Source: Chloroflexia bacterium (GTDB lineage: Bacteria > Chloroflexota > Chloroflexia > Thermomicrobiales > UBA6265). Taken from it: DNA of 6,521 bases. Position numbers and translations under genes: made by a program. The notes under the pieces were generated by a model. That model made no database searches. It was not told where the DNA came from and was given only the letters and a program-made list of their open reading frames with translations. Shown piece by piece: positions 1-5,239 of this stretch (position 1 is the stretch's first letter; each line of letters opens with the position of its first letter). The DNA lies in NCBI GenBank assembly GCA_013698285.1, contig JACCVE010000300.1:1-6521 (forward strand). Direction: 5' to 3'.

Positions 1-2
1 CC

Positions 3-200
3 GATGTCCAATCGTCGCTGGTCGCCCTGCTCGCCCTGACGACCCGGGCGGGCGTCACCTTCGACGACCTGACGACCAGCCGGGCCAACCTGGAAGACGT
101 CTTTCTCACCCTTACCGGCCGCACATACGAGGGAGAGGCCGGAGGAGCCCCGGCTGAAACCTCAAAGTCTACTGGTCGCCGTTCGCGCCGGGCTGGATGA
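3..200 (+). CDS. ABC transporter ATP-binding protein, C-terminal end (partial)
   Basis: The frame is open from the left edge and stops at TGA 198-200, giving 65 residues that are the tail of a longer protein. The segment TSRANLEDVFLTLTGR is the typical C-terminal signature of ATPases from the DrrA/NodI/CcmA-like export group, where an (S/A)LEDVFL-(x)-LTG motif follows the nucleotide-binding domain. The Walker and signature motifs lie outside the window. After the motif comes a short tail rich in Gly, Ala, Ser and Arg, ending SRRAG. The gene is followed on the same strand by an ABC-2 permease. A possible ATG at 197 overlaps the stop as ATGA, although the better permease start lies 77 bases further on. 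The inferred role is powering export through that permease; the substrate cannot be told from this fragment. Confidence 0.88.
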   Translation, partial: DVQSSLVALLALTTRAGVTFDDLTTSRANLEDVFLTLTGRTYEGEAGGAPAETSKSTGRRSRRAG

Positions 201-277
201 TCGGTCCTCTCCCCTACCCCACTCGACGCGGCCACTGGTTCGACGCGACCTCACGATTCCCGAGGAGTTTCCCCGCG

Positions 278-1363
278 ATGCGAGCGTTCTGGTCGATGGT
301 CCGCGCCAATGTCCGGATGAGTATCCGGAACCGGACAGCCCTGTTCTGGAACTTAGCCTTCCCGGCCATCTTCATCCTGATCTTCGGCGCCGTCTTCGGC
401 AACGACGCCGGCATCACCTTCGACGTCGCCGTCACCGGCGCCCCCTCTCCCACCCGCGACGTCGCCCTCGCCGCCCTGCGCGACAACGACGCCTTCACCG
501 TCTCGACCGGCGGCACGGACGCCGAGTTGGCCGCCCTGGAGGACGGGGAGCGCGACGTGGTCCTGGTCTTCGGCGCACCCGCCGCTGGCCAGGCCGCTGG
601 CCACACGGCCGCGCCGCCCCTCGACCTCTACTCCGACGCCACCGACGGGCCGAACGAGGCGGTGGCGGTCGGCGCGGTCCGACAGGTCCTCACCGCCGCC
701 ATCGGCCAGGGGCCACCGCTGGCGATCACCGAGCGGCGGGTCAGCAGCGAGGCGATCTCGTTCATCGACTTCTTCGTGCCCGGCATCCTGGCGATGAGCC
801 TGATGAACTCCGGCGTGATCGGCCTCTCGACGGCCTTCGTCACCTACCGCGAGCGGGGCATCCTGCGCCGGATCAAGGTGACGCCCTTCCCGATCGGACG
901 ATTCATCCTGGCCCGCGTCGTCTCCCAACTCCTGGTCGCCGTGGCCCAATCGCTGATCCTGGCCGGGATGGCCTCCCTCCTCTTCGATCTGACGATCCGG
1001 GGCAACCCGCTCGTCATCTTTGTCGTCATCGTCACCGGCGCGCTGGCCTTCCTGGCGATCGGCTTCGCGATCTCCAGCTTCGCCCGTAACACAGAAAGCG
1101 CGGCGAGCTATGCCAACCTGGTGACGTTCCCCATGTTATTCCTGTCTGGAGTTTTTTTCAGCGTAGACAGTGCCCCGGCCTGGCTCCAGCCGGTCACCCG
1201 GCTGCTGCCCCTGCGCTACCTGGTCGATGCCCTGCGGGAACCGATGAACCGGGGCCGGGGCTTCGAGGCGATCTGGCTCGACCTCCTCATCCTGGCCGGG
1301 ACCTTCGCCGTGGCGATGGCGATCGCGATCCGCTTCTTCCGCTGGGACGCCCGGGCGAGCTGA
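278..1363 (+). CDS. ABC-2 type transporter permease (drug/export type)
   Basis: This is a membrane permease of 361 residues that would pair with the ATPase encoded just upstream to export an unknown substrate. From the chosen start, a basic N-terminus (VRANVRMSIRNR, 8-19) leads into TM1 (about 23-41, with FPAIFILIFGAVFG). A soluble extracytoplasmic loop of roughly 120 residues follows. The cluster of five further helices lies at about 164-186, 210-235, 244-268, 278-296 and 331-354. The cytoplasmic YRERGILRRIKVTP motif between TM2 and TM3 (about 190-203) is characteristic of ABC-2 permeases, as is the LPLRYLVDALR motif before the last helix. Start choice: ATG 278 has GAGGAG at 262-267 with a 10-base spacer and yields a normal family N-terminus. 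An in-frame ATG at 197 overlaps the upstream stop but would add 27 residues, rich in Arg and Pro, that are unlike the family, so I reject it. The family is certain; the substrate is unknown. Confidence 0.93.
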   Translation: MRAFWSMVRANVRMSIRNRTALFWNLAFPAIFILIFGAVFGNDAGITFDVAVTGAPSPTRDVALAALRDNDAFTVSTGGTDAELAALEDGERDVVLVFGAPAAGQAAGHTAAPPLDLYSDATDGPNEAVAVGAVRQVLTAAIGQGPPLAITERRVSSEAISFIDFFVPGILAMSLMNSGVIGLSTAFVTYRERGILRRIKVTPFPIGRFILARVVSQLLVAVAQSLILAGMASLLFDLTIRGNPLVIFVVIVTGALAFLAIGFAISSFARNTESAASYANLVTFPMLFLSGVFFSVDSAPAWLQPVTRLLPLRYLVDALREPMNRGRGFEAIWLDLLILAGTFAVAMAIAIRFFRWDARAS

Positions 1364-1434
1364 CCCGGGAGATCATGCGATGGCACGTGGGACATCCAGC
1401 GCGGCCCAACGATCAACAGCGTTCGTCCATCGCC

Positions 1435-1450
1435 GTCATCGAGAGATGAC
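1435..1450. repeat. Short hairpin with GAGA tetraloop
   Basis: GTCATC (1435-1440), loop GAGA (1441-1444) and GATGAC (1445-1450) form a perfect 6-bp stem. In plus-strand RNA it would be closed by a GNRA-type loop. It lies 72 bases past the permease stop. No U-run follows, so a terminator role is only a guess; in such GC-rich DNA it may also be chance. Confidence 0.3.
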
Positions 1451-1492
1451 ACGGAATCCGGATGAAGCGTCGATGTTCGGTGCTCATCGTCA

Positions 1493-1513
1493 GGGAGGAC
1501 CTCGTGTCCTCCC
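1493..1513. terminator. Candidate bidirectional terminator hairpin
   Basis: GGGAGGAC (1493-1500) and GTCCTCCC (1506-1513) are perfectly complementary around the 5-base loop CTCGT, an 8-bp GC-rich stem. It sits between two converging transcription units, which is where a terminator serving both strands is expected. Neither strand has a T-tract beside it, so this is not a classic Rho-independent terminator. It could be a tract-less hairpin terminator or an RNA 3'-end stabiliser. Confidence 0.5.
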
Positions 1514-1552
1514 GGGCCACGGTGGTCCGGTGCTCCGGAGTTGACCAGCGCA

Positions 1553-1590
1553 CCTCTGGTCGAGCGATCACCCGAATTCCAGATCAGAGG
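1553..1590. repeat. Interrupted inverted repeat, 9-base arms
   Basis: CCTCTGGTC (1553-1561) and GATCAGAGG (1582-1590) pair over nine positions. The one mismatch would be a G-U pair in plus-strand RNA. The loop is 20 bases. It lies about 90 bases beyond the stop of the minus-strand DUF5647-like gene. Its function is unknown; it may be part of the 3' end of that transcript or the edge of the low-GC segment. Confidence 0.25.
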
Positions 1591-1680
1591 GTCCGATGAG
1601 CATCGCCCTCAAGTCGATCGCATGGCCCGCCAACGTCGAGGAATGGAGATACCGCCTCGGAATGAGCGGCGCACATGGGT

Positions 1681-1983
1681 TCAATCGGATGTGAGGTGCT
1701 CAAAGGATATCGCGCGATGGGGTATCAACTGGCCGGTTGGCGACCAAATCTGGACCTTCCTACCAGCCCGGCTCGCCGCATCAGCGATCGCGAGATTCGC
1801 CATTGCCCGTTCCGGGTCGTCCTCAGGCACAATGATGATGGTAGTACCCGTTGGGATCTGGTCCGTCATTGACGGATTCGAGACGACCACCTCCATAAAC
1901 CGGGCTAGCAAGTCGAGATTGGCGTCGACGATGGCCGCATGTTCGTCCGTCACGTCATAGGGACTCATATCGTCTACGCTCAT
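1681..1983 (-). CDS. DUF5647-like small protein
   Basis: This protein of 100 residues starts at ATG (complement of 1981-1983) behind a clear GAGGAG (complement of 1992-1997, 8-base spacer) and stops at the complement of 1681-1683. After an acidic N-terminus, an amphipathic helix (about 17-36, with ANLDLLARFMEVVVSNP) leads to IPTGTTIIIVPEDDPERA (43-60) and a helix-turn-strand ending GRKVQIWSP (75-82). The layout 'LLA..., NP, IP-x-G-x-x-(I/V)-(I/V)-x-(L/V)-PEDDPE, N-L-x-x-A, G-(R/K)-x-V' matches, from memory, the DUF5647 family, whose function is unknown. There is no membrane segment or signal peptide, so it is probably cytoplasmic. Its ATG overlaps the stop of the upstream DUF7718-like gene by ATGA, implying translational coupling. 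An in-frame ATG 54 bases upstream lies inside the previous gene and is less likely. The plus-strand frame across this region is a shadow. The coding call is firm; the family name comes from recall. Confidence 0.85.
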   Translation of the reverse strand: MSVDDMSPYDVTDEHAAIVDANLDLLARFMEVVVSNPSMTDQIPTGTTIIIVPEDDPERAMANLAIADAASRAGRKVQIWSPTGQLIPHRAISFEHLTSD

Positions 1984-2327
1984 GGTGCCAACTCCTCTGA
2001 TATCCCAGCGACACATCGTCGGCGGAATGACCGCCACTCCGCTCGGACTTCTCGTAGAGCATCTTGAAGGGCACGGTCGAGATCCGTCTGCTCAATCAAT
2101 TGTCGTTTGTCGATGACGTTGCCTCGACGATCAAGGGTGTCCCGATGGGCGAAGCCGTGAGCACAATCATAGCGTACCACCGGGTAGCGGTTTCCGCCGA
2201 TGACCGCCTCGTACTGGACGACGAAGCGGACGACGCTCCCCCGCCGCAGATCCATTCGCACACGTCCCCAGTCGTGTGGCGTGCCAAGAGAAAACTCAAA
2301 CTCTCGATCGTATCGATCATGTTCCAA
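1980..2327 (-). CDS. DUF7718-like small protein
   Basis: This is a small soluble protein, 115 residues if translation begins at the TTG complementary to 2325-2327. A GGAG (complement of 2336-2339) stands 8 bases upstream of that codon, which decides the start. A longer in-frame TTG at 2405 would begin only 3 bases after the preceding gene's stop and has no matching site. The core runs DREFEFSLGTPHDWGRVRM, then RGSVVRFVVQYEAVIGGNR, then VVRYDCAHGFAHRDTLD (50-66), with a charged C-terminal helix (about 75-105). The (V)VRYD-x-AHGF-x-H-(R/K)-D block is the hallmark of a family I recall as DUF7718. Its conserved Asp, His and Asp residues could bind a metal or form an active site, but no function is known to me. 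The TGA overlaps the ATG of the DUF5647-like gene, so the two are probably made together. The region is poorer in G+C than its neighbours, which may mean it was acquired. Confidence 0.82.
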   Translation of the reverse strand: MEHDRYDREFEFSLGTPHDWGRVRMDLRRGSVVRFVVQYEAVIGGNRYPVVRYDCAHGFAHRDTLDRRGNVIDKRQLIEQTDLDRALQDALREVRAEWRSFRRRCVAGISEELAP

Positions 2328-2408
2328 GCTCGTTTCTCCACTCCGGACAGCAATGGACGCGGTACCGCCGCTGGGGCCGGACAGGTACCAGATGGCTCGC
2401 TCCAAGTG

Positions 2409-3110
2409 CTATCCGTCTGGGGTCCCCGCCGGATCGAGCGGGAGATCGCCGATTCCGGCCGCCGGCGAACCGGCATCGACGACTCCCACGGTCGCCGCGG
2501 GGACGACGGTCCAGGTCGGGACCAGGGTCCAGGTGGGTTCCGGGGCAGTCGTCGGCGAGGGCGTCGGGGTGAAGAGGACGTTGGTCGGCACGGCGTCCTC
2601 GTCCCAGGTCACCTCGACCCGGCGTTGGTCGGTGGTCCTGTTGTAGGTCTCCAGAGCCCCGAGGATCAGGAACGCATTATCCTGACCGATGACACCTTGT
2701 GGCAGGGTGTAACAGGTCCCGTCGACATAGTCGAGTTCTAGGAGTGCCACGCCGAAGTCCGGTCGCCCCTCGGGCACGATCACCCGCACCCGCTCAACCG
2801 CGCCGTCCAGGACATCGTCCTTGGCGATCTGGACATCGGGTTGCTGGTAACAGGTCCGCGATTCGCCCGGCTCGTCGTCACCCGACGTTCCCAGAATGAT
2901 CGCCAGCAACACGCAGAGGACCAACGCTCCTCCTACCAGGACCGCGTAGGCCGAGACCGGCCGCCCGCCGATGCGCTCGTCGAGCCGGGCCCGGACCCGG
3001 TCCAGCGGCGCGACGGCCCGCGCCTGGTCATCCTCACCCGGCGCCCTGATCCCGTCCCCGCCCCCGGGCGCCTGGTCCTGTCGCTGGTTGGTCTCGTCCT
3101 CGCCCGGCAT
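2409..3110 (-). CDS. Single-pass membrane protein with Pro/Thr-rich linker, unrecognised
   Basis: I do not recognise this family. The protein has 233 residues from the ATG complementary to 3108-3110, which follows AGGGGAGAG (complement of 3114-3122). An upstream in-frame ATG at 3143 lacks such a site. Residues 1-50 are hydrophilic, charged and Gly/Asp-rich, so probably cytoplasmic. One membrane helix follows at about 52-73 (VSAYAVLVGGALVLCVLLAI). The rest is probably extracytoplasmic: a globular part of about 100 residues with two cysteines in similar settings, TCYQQP (Cys87) and TCYTLP (Cys133), which could form a disulfide. After it comes a linker at about 180-206 (TPTPSPTTAPEPTWT, then LVPTWTVVPAAT) and a Gly/Asp/Pro tail. 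Such Pro/Thr stretches are typical surface linkers in Chloroflexota. It ends (TAG) 81 bases before the preferred start of the DUF7718-like gene and may be the first gene of the same transcript. A sensor or cell-surface role is only a guess. Confidence 0.78.
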   Translation of the reverse strand: MPGEDETNQRQDQAPGGGDGIRAPGEDDQARAVAPLDRVRARLDERIGGRPVSAYAVLVGGALVLCVLLAIILGTSGDDEPGESRTCYQQPDVQIAKDDVLDGAVERVRVIVPEGRPDFGVALLELDYVDGTCYTLPQGVIGQDNAFLILGALETYNRTTDQRRVEVTWDEDAVPTNVLFTPTPSPTTAPEPTWTLVPTWTVVPAATVGVVDAGSPAAGIGDLPLDPAGTPDG

Positions 3111-3156
3111 CGACTCTCCCCTAGCGGGCTTCCCCCGCGTCACCTAAGCTGGCCGG

Positions 3157-3162
3157 AGTGTA
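3157..3162 (-). promoter_or_regulatory. Candidate -10 box TACACT for the membrane-protein unit
   Basis: The minus strand reads CTCTACACTCC here, with TACACT resembling the -10 consensus. It would give a leader of about 40 bases before the ATG at 3110. I find no convincing -35 hexamer 16-18 bases upstream, so this rests on one box and its position. Confidence 0.3.
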
Positions 3163-3387
3163 GAGGGGCTGGACCGCGCCCACAATCCCGTCCCCTCCCC
3201 TATCAGGCACGGCACCCCTTCTCCGGCGCTTGCCACGTCGATGTGCCGGATACTGGCCGCTCTCCGCCACGCGTCCACCTGGGTGGAGCGGGAAGATGCA
3301 GATCGACATCGTCCGAGACCCTCGCTTCGCGCCCGTCTCCCGCGCTGCCAATCGCCTCATGAGCGGCCATCCGGCGACCGGCGCTGG

Positions 3388-3393
3388 TACACT
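3388..3393 (+). promoter_or_regulatory. Candidate -10 box TACACT for the zinc-ribbon gene
   Basis: GCTGGTACACTCTCC places a TACACT about 55 bases before the ATG at 3448, giving a predicted leader of about 48 bases. The same hexamer occurs on the other strand ahead of the divergent gene. No good -35 box is visible at the usual spacing. Confidence 0.33.
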
Positions 3394-3447
3394 CTCCGCA
3401 CGACATGGATTCGGTCCAGACGTCTCGCATCAGCCCCGGACAGGTGT

Positions 3448-3909
3448 ATGACTCGGTATTGCCCCCACGACGGCGGAGAGTTCGAAGATTGGGTCGAGAC
3501 GTGCCCGGATTGCGGCGCGACCCTCGTGGCGGACGCTGGTACCGAGCCAGTCCCTGTCCGGGCCAAGGGCGCGGGGGCTGGACCCGGCGAGCGCATCGTC
3601 TTCCTGGCCAAGGTCGCTAACGAACCACTCGCCCAACTGTGGCGCCAGGTCTTGGCCGACAGCGGGATCCGGGGCGTCGTCAAGCCCTCCGGACCCGGGT
3701 TCGGTGGCTGGGGGTCCGCCGCGACGCTGGAGCACGAGATCCTCGTCCTCGAATCGACCCTGCCCCGCGCCCGCCGCATCCTGCACGAGCTCCAGCGCGG
3801 CGAGCTGGGCGGCATGCAGGAGGCGATGCCCGGCTTCTCCCGGCCCCTCCGCCGCCATCCCGAACGGCGCCCCGTCTCCCGACCCGGTTCACGCTCCCGC
3901 CCCTCCTGA
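3448..3909 (+). CDS. Zinc ribbon fused to DUF2007-like domain protein
   Basis: The protein has 153 residues. An N-terminal zinc ribbon, YCPHDGGEFEDWVETCPDCG (4-23), has Cys5, Cys19 and Cys22. The fourth ligand of the usual CxxC is replaced by Asp8, leaving His7 or Asp8 to complete the site. A Gly/Ala-rich linker (28-48) joins it to residues 49-115. There, IVFLAKVANEPLAQLWRQVL, SGIRGVVKPSGPGFGGWGS and HEILVLESTLPRARRILHEL match the pattern of DUF2007, a small alpha/beta domain described as a putative signal-transducing (GlnB-like) domain. The tail (116-153) is Pro/Arg-rich and basic. I chose ATG 3448 because the ribbon begins right after it. The frame stays open upstream to 3241, but that sequence is Arg-rich and unlike any domain. 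The ribosome binding site is weak (AGG at 3442-3444). The gene stands alone, with converging neighbours downstream. A regulatory or protein-binding role is inferred from the domains; no partner is evident. Confidence 0.87.
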   Translation: MTRYCPHDGGEFEDWVETCPDCGATLVADAGTEPVPVRAKGAGAGPGERIVFLAKVANEPLAQLWRQVLADSGIRGVVKPSGPGFGGWGSAATLEHEILVLESTLPRARRILHELQRGELGGMQEAMPGFSRPLRRHPERRPVSRPGSRSRPS

Positions 3910-4233
3910 TCTCCCGATCCTCGTCGCCCGGCGATCGCTCACGTCCTCCCCCGGTCATCCGGTGACCGGATATCTCTCCCCACGACGATGCCTGGGCGTT
4001 GAGTCACCGGGTGGGGTCCCCATCCCTTCCCCGACAGGACGACGGCGTCAGCACGCGGCGGCAAGGCGCGCGAACATCGCCGGGCCGCCGGGCTGGTCAT
4101 CACGATGACGCATGAAGCGGAAGGCGATCTCCAGGCGCGACTCCTCGCCCTGGTGTTCAGTCTCCGCTCGCCCCGCGGTGTGCGCATCACGCCTTCACCG
4201 AAGTGGCGACCCGCCGGGCCGCCAGGGGACCCA
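3910..4233. other. Convergent intergenic region, 324 bases
   Basis: The gap lies between the zinc-ribbon gene (plus) and the end of the minus-strand two-gene operon. It contains the hairpin at 3951-3969. On the minus strand, 4194 down to 4048 is an open stretch of 48 codons with no start or ribosome binding site at its beginning. That stretch reads somewhat like protein (RLEIAFRFMRHRDDQPGG, then AMFARLAAAC before a stop) and could be a gene remnant. Nothing else is supportable. Confidence 0.45.
3951..3969. terminator. Candidate bidirectional terminator hairpin
   Basis: CCGGTCA (3951-3957) and TGACCGG (3963-3969) pair perfectly around TCCGG, giving a 7-bp stem. It lies 41 bases past the zinc-ribbon stop, in a gap between converging genes, as does the hairpin at 1493-1513. 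There is no T-tract on either side, so the terminator role is inferred from position and stem strength alone. Confidence 0.42.
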
Positions 4234-4623
4234 TCACTGGTTCCCGCTGGGATAGGTGATCTCGTACCCTGCCCCGCGCCGGGGAATCATCAACCGCGCC
4301 AGCGACCCGCGAGCGGAGCGCCAGGACTGGACGCGAACCGAGACCTGGCGGACAGTGCCGCCCAGCCAGGGCGATACCTCGATATCGAGTCCGCCGTCGC
4401 CCTCACTCCCGGCTGCCACCTCGAGGTCCAGGAGCCGTCCCCCCTCCCCCATCGTCAGGGTGGCGGGTCGCCAGGCTCCCGCCACCGGCGGGACCGCCCA
4501 CTCGTCGTCTGACGATGCCGGGAAATAGAGAACCACGGCCGAACCGTCCTCGCTCAGGGCGATGCCCGAGGGACGGGCCGTGGCCGGTGCCATGGCGGAC
4601 GGCGAACGCCCATCGTCCGCCAC
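4234..4623 (-). CDS. Beta-rich protein of unknown function, second gene of operon
   Basis: I do not recognise this protein. It has 129 residues if it starts at the GTG complementary to 4621-4623, which lies 4 bases past the stop of the upstream gene. An ATG ten codons later is an alternative; neither has a strong ribosome binding site, so it may depend on coupled translation. The sequence alternates short hydrophobic strands with turns: GIALSEDGSAVVLYFPAS (20-37), WRPATLTM, GRLLDLEVAAG, GLDIEVSPWLGG, VRQVSVRVQSW and YEITYP. This suggests an all-beta sandwich. There is no signal peptide, transmembrane helix or cysteine, so it is probably cytoplasmic. Spacing ties it to the archease-like gene, and the two may act on each other. 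The opposite strand is open across this region but reads as Pro/Arg/Ser-rich shadow. The coding call rests on the clean amino-acid composition and the operon fit. Confidence 0.7.
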   Translation of the reverse strand: MADDGRSPSAMAPATARPSGIALSEDGSAVVLYFPASSDDEWAVPPVAGAWRPATLTMGEGGRLLDLEVAAGSEGDGGLDIEVSPWLGGTVRQVSVRVQSWRSARGSLARLMIPRRGAGYEITYPSGNQ

Positions 4624-4627
4624 GCGC

Positions 4628-5086
4628 TCAGGCGCCCTTCGACAGCCGCAGCCGGACCGTCGTCTCGGCGTCAGCCGAGGTGATCGTCGGCGTGCCGGTC
4701 AGGCTCACCGCCACGGGTGGGGGGGGACCGTTCGCGACCCCCAGGGCATATCCCCAGGCGGTGAAGCCAGGCGACGCGTCGAGCAAGCCATCGAGCCGGA
4801 CGCGACGCAGCCCGGTCCCATTCACGTCGATCTGGGCCAGCAGGTCGCCCGAGAGTTGGAAGAGCACCTCGCCGACGTCACGGCCCTGGCCCCGGATGGG
4901 GACCAAGATGTCCGACCCCGGCTCCGGCCCGAGCGTGCCGTCACCGCCCTCCCCCGCCGCGACCAGCGCGAGCGCCGACAGGGCGGTCGTGATGGCCTCG
5001 TCGATGCTCCCGGCTCGCACGTCGAGCGTGGCCTCGCCGGCCGCATCCCACGCCCCGATCTCATAGGTCCCCCGCGTCTCCTCCAT
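4628..5086 (-). CDS. Archease-like protein, divergent; first gene of operon
   Basis: The protein has 152 residues. It starts at the ATG complementary to 5084-5086, behind AGGGGAGA (complement of 5091-5098), nearly the same site as used by the gene at 3110. An ATG at 5143 would add only a Gly/Arg-rich stretch. Residues 7-45 (TYEIGAWDAAGEATLDVRAG, then SIDEAITTALSALALVAAG) follow the start of archease: a strand, a second strand, then 'S-x-D/E-E-A' opening a helix. Residues 68-100, with EVLFQLSGDLLAQIDVNG, resemble the 'LL-x-x-W-L-x-E-L' helix region. Archease helps activate the RNA ligase RtcB, but its usual HTAD motif and C-terminal Thr-Tyr-His motif are not present, so that activity should not be assumed. 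No membrane segment is seen. A run of eight C on the coding strand encodes PPPP (121-124). The gene after it is 4 bases away. The coding call is good; the archease resemblance is a by-eye suggestion. Confidence 0.75.
   Translation of the reverse strand: MEETRGTYEIGAWDAAGEATLDVRAGSIDEAITTALSALALVAAGEGGDGTLGPEPGSDILVPIRGQGRDVGEVLFQLSGDLLAQIDVNGTGLRRVRLDGLLDASPGFTAWGYALGVANGPPPPVAVSLTGTPTITSADAETTVRLRLSKGA
4719..4726. repeat. Eight-base G/C homopolymer inside a coding region
   Basis: The plus strand has eight G in a row, read as eight C in the archease-like gene, where it encodes four prolines. Slippage here would shift the frame for the last 28 or so residues and the coupled downstream gene. 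It may be phase-variable, or simply a place for sequencing error. Confidence 0.6.
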
Positions 5087-5201
5087 CCGTTCTCCCCTAC
5101 CCGTCTGCCCGTCGGCCTGGCCACCCCGGTCATGACCGACCATGGCACCCGCCGCGGCATCATGCTCACGCCCGGCATCATCAGGGGCACCATAGCACCT
5201 C

Positions 5202-5218
5202 GCTGGCCAAGGGCCAGC
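5202..5218. repeat. Inverted repeat next to candidate operon promoter
   Basis: GCTGGCC (5202-5208) and GGCCAGC (5212-5218) pair perfectly around AAG. It lies just upstream (on the minus strand) of the TATGGT box at 5189-5194, where a repressor or activator of the operon could bind. It might equally form a hairpin in RNA. The role is inferred from position only. Confidence 0.35.
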
Positions 5219-5239
5219 CTCACGTCGCCATCGTCACAC

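Larger units (their letters stand above)
1364..1680. other. Convergent intergenic region, 317 bases, no gene found
   Basis: This gap separates the 3' end of the ABC permease (plus strand) from the 3' end of the minus-strand three-gene unit. I see no reading frame with a ribosome binding site and family-like sequence. It holds several inverted repeats listed separately (1435-1450, 1493-1513, 1553-1590). G+C content falls compared with the permease: lines at 1381 and 1561 count to about 60% and 58%, against about 82% for the line at 421. Confidence 0.6.
3111..3447. other. Divergent promoter region between membrane protein and zinc-ribbon gene
   Basis: These 337 bases lie between genes transcribed away from each other. 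I see no credible gene here; the open frames are Arg-rich and lack ribosome binding sites. A -10-like TACACT points each way (minus at 3157-3162, plus at 3388-3393). TCCACC-TG-GGTGGA (3274-3287) is a compact inverted repeat that could be an operator. A small hairpin, GCGGG/CCCGC (3124-3138), lies just upstream of the minus-strand gene's ribosome binding site. Confidence 0.55.

Noticed and set aside
197..277. Upstream ATG start for the ABC-2 permease, overlapping the ATPase stop as ATGA
   Set aside because: The overlap is attractive, but the added 27 residues are unlike the family N-terminus. ATG 278 has GAGGAG at a workable spacing and begins with a typical permease sequence.
1541..1960. Plus-strand open frame of 139 codons
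   Set aside because: It is antisense to the DUF5647-like gene, has no family-like motifs, and the minus strand carries a strong ribosome site and a coupled neighbour.
2328..2408. TTG at 2405 as start of the DUF7718-like gene
   Set aside because: It would begin 3 bases after the preceding stop, but lacks a ribosome site. The TTG at 2327 has GGAG 8 bases upstream and starts close to the conserved core.
2064..2741. Plus-strand open frame of 225 codons
   Set aside because: It crosses two minus-strand genes with good start sites and has an Arg/Gly-rich composition in its second half, typical of an antisense shadow.
3241..3447. N-terminal extension of the zinc-ribbon protein
   Set aside because: The extra 69 residues are Arg-rich without a domain or ribosome site, and the candidate promoter at 3388 lies inside it.
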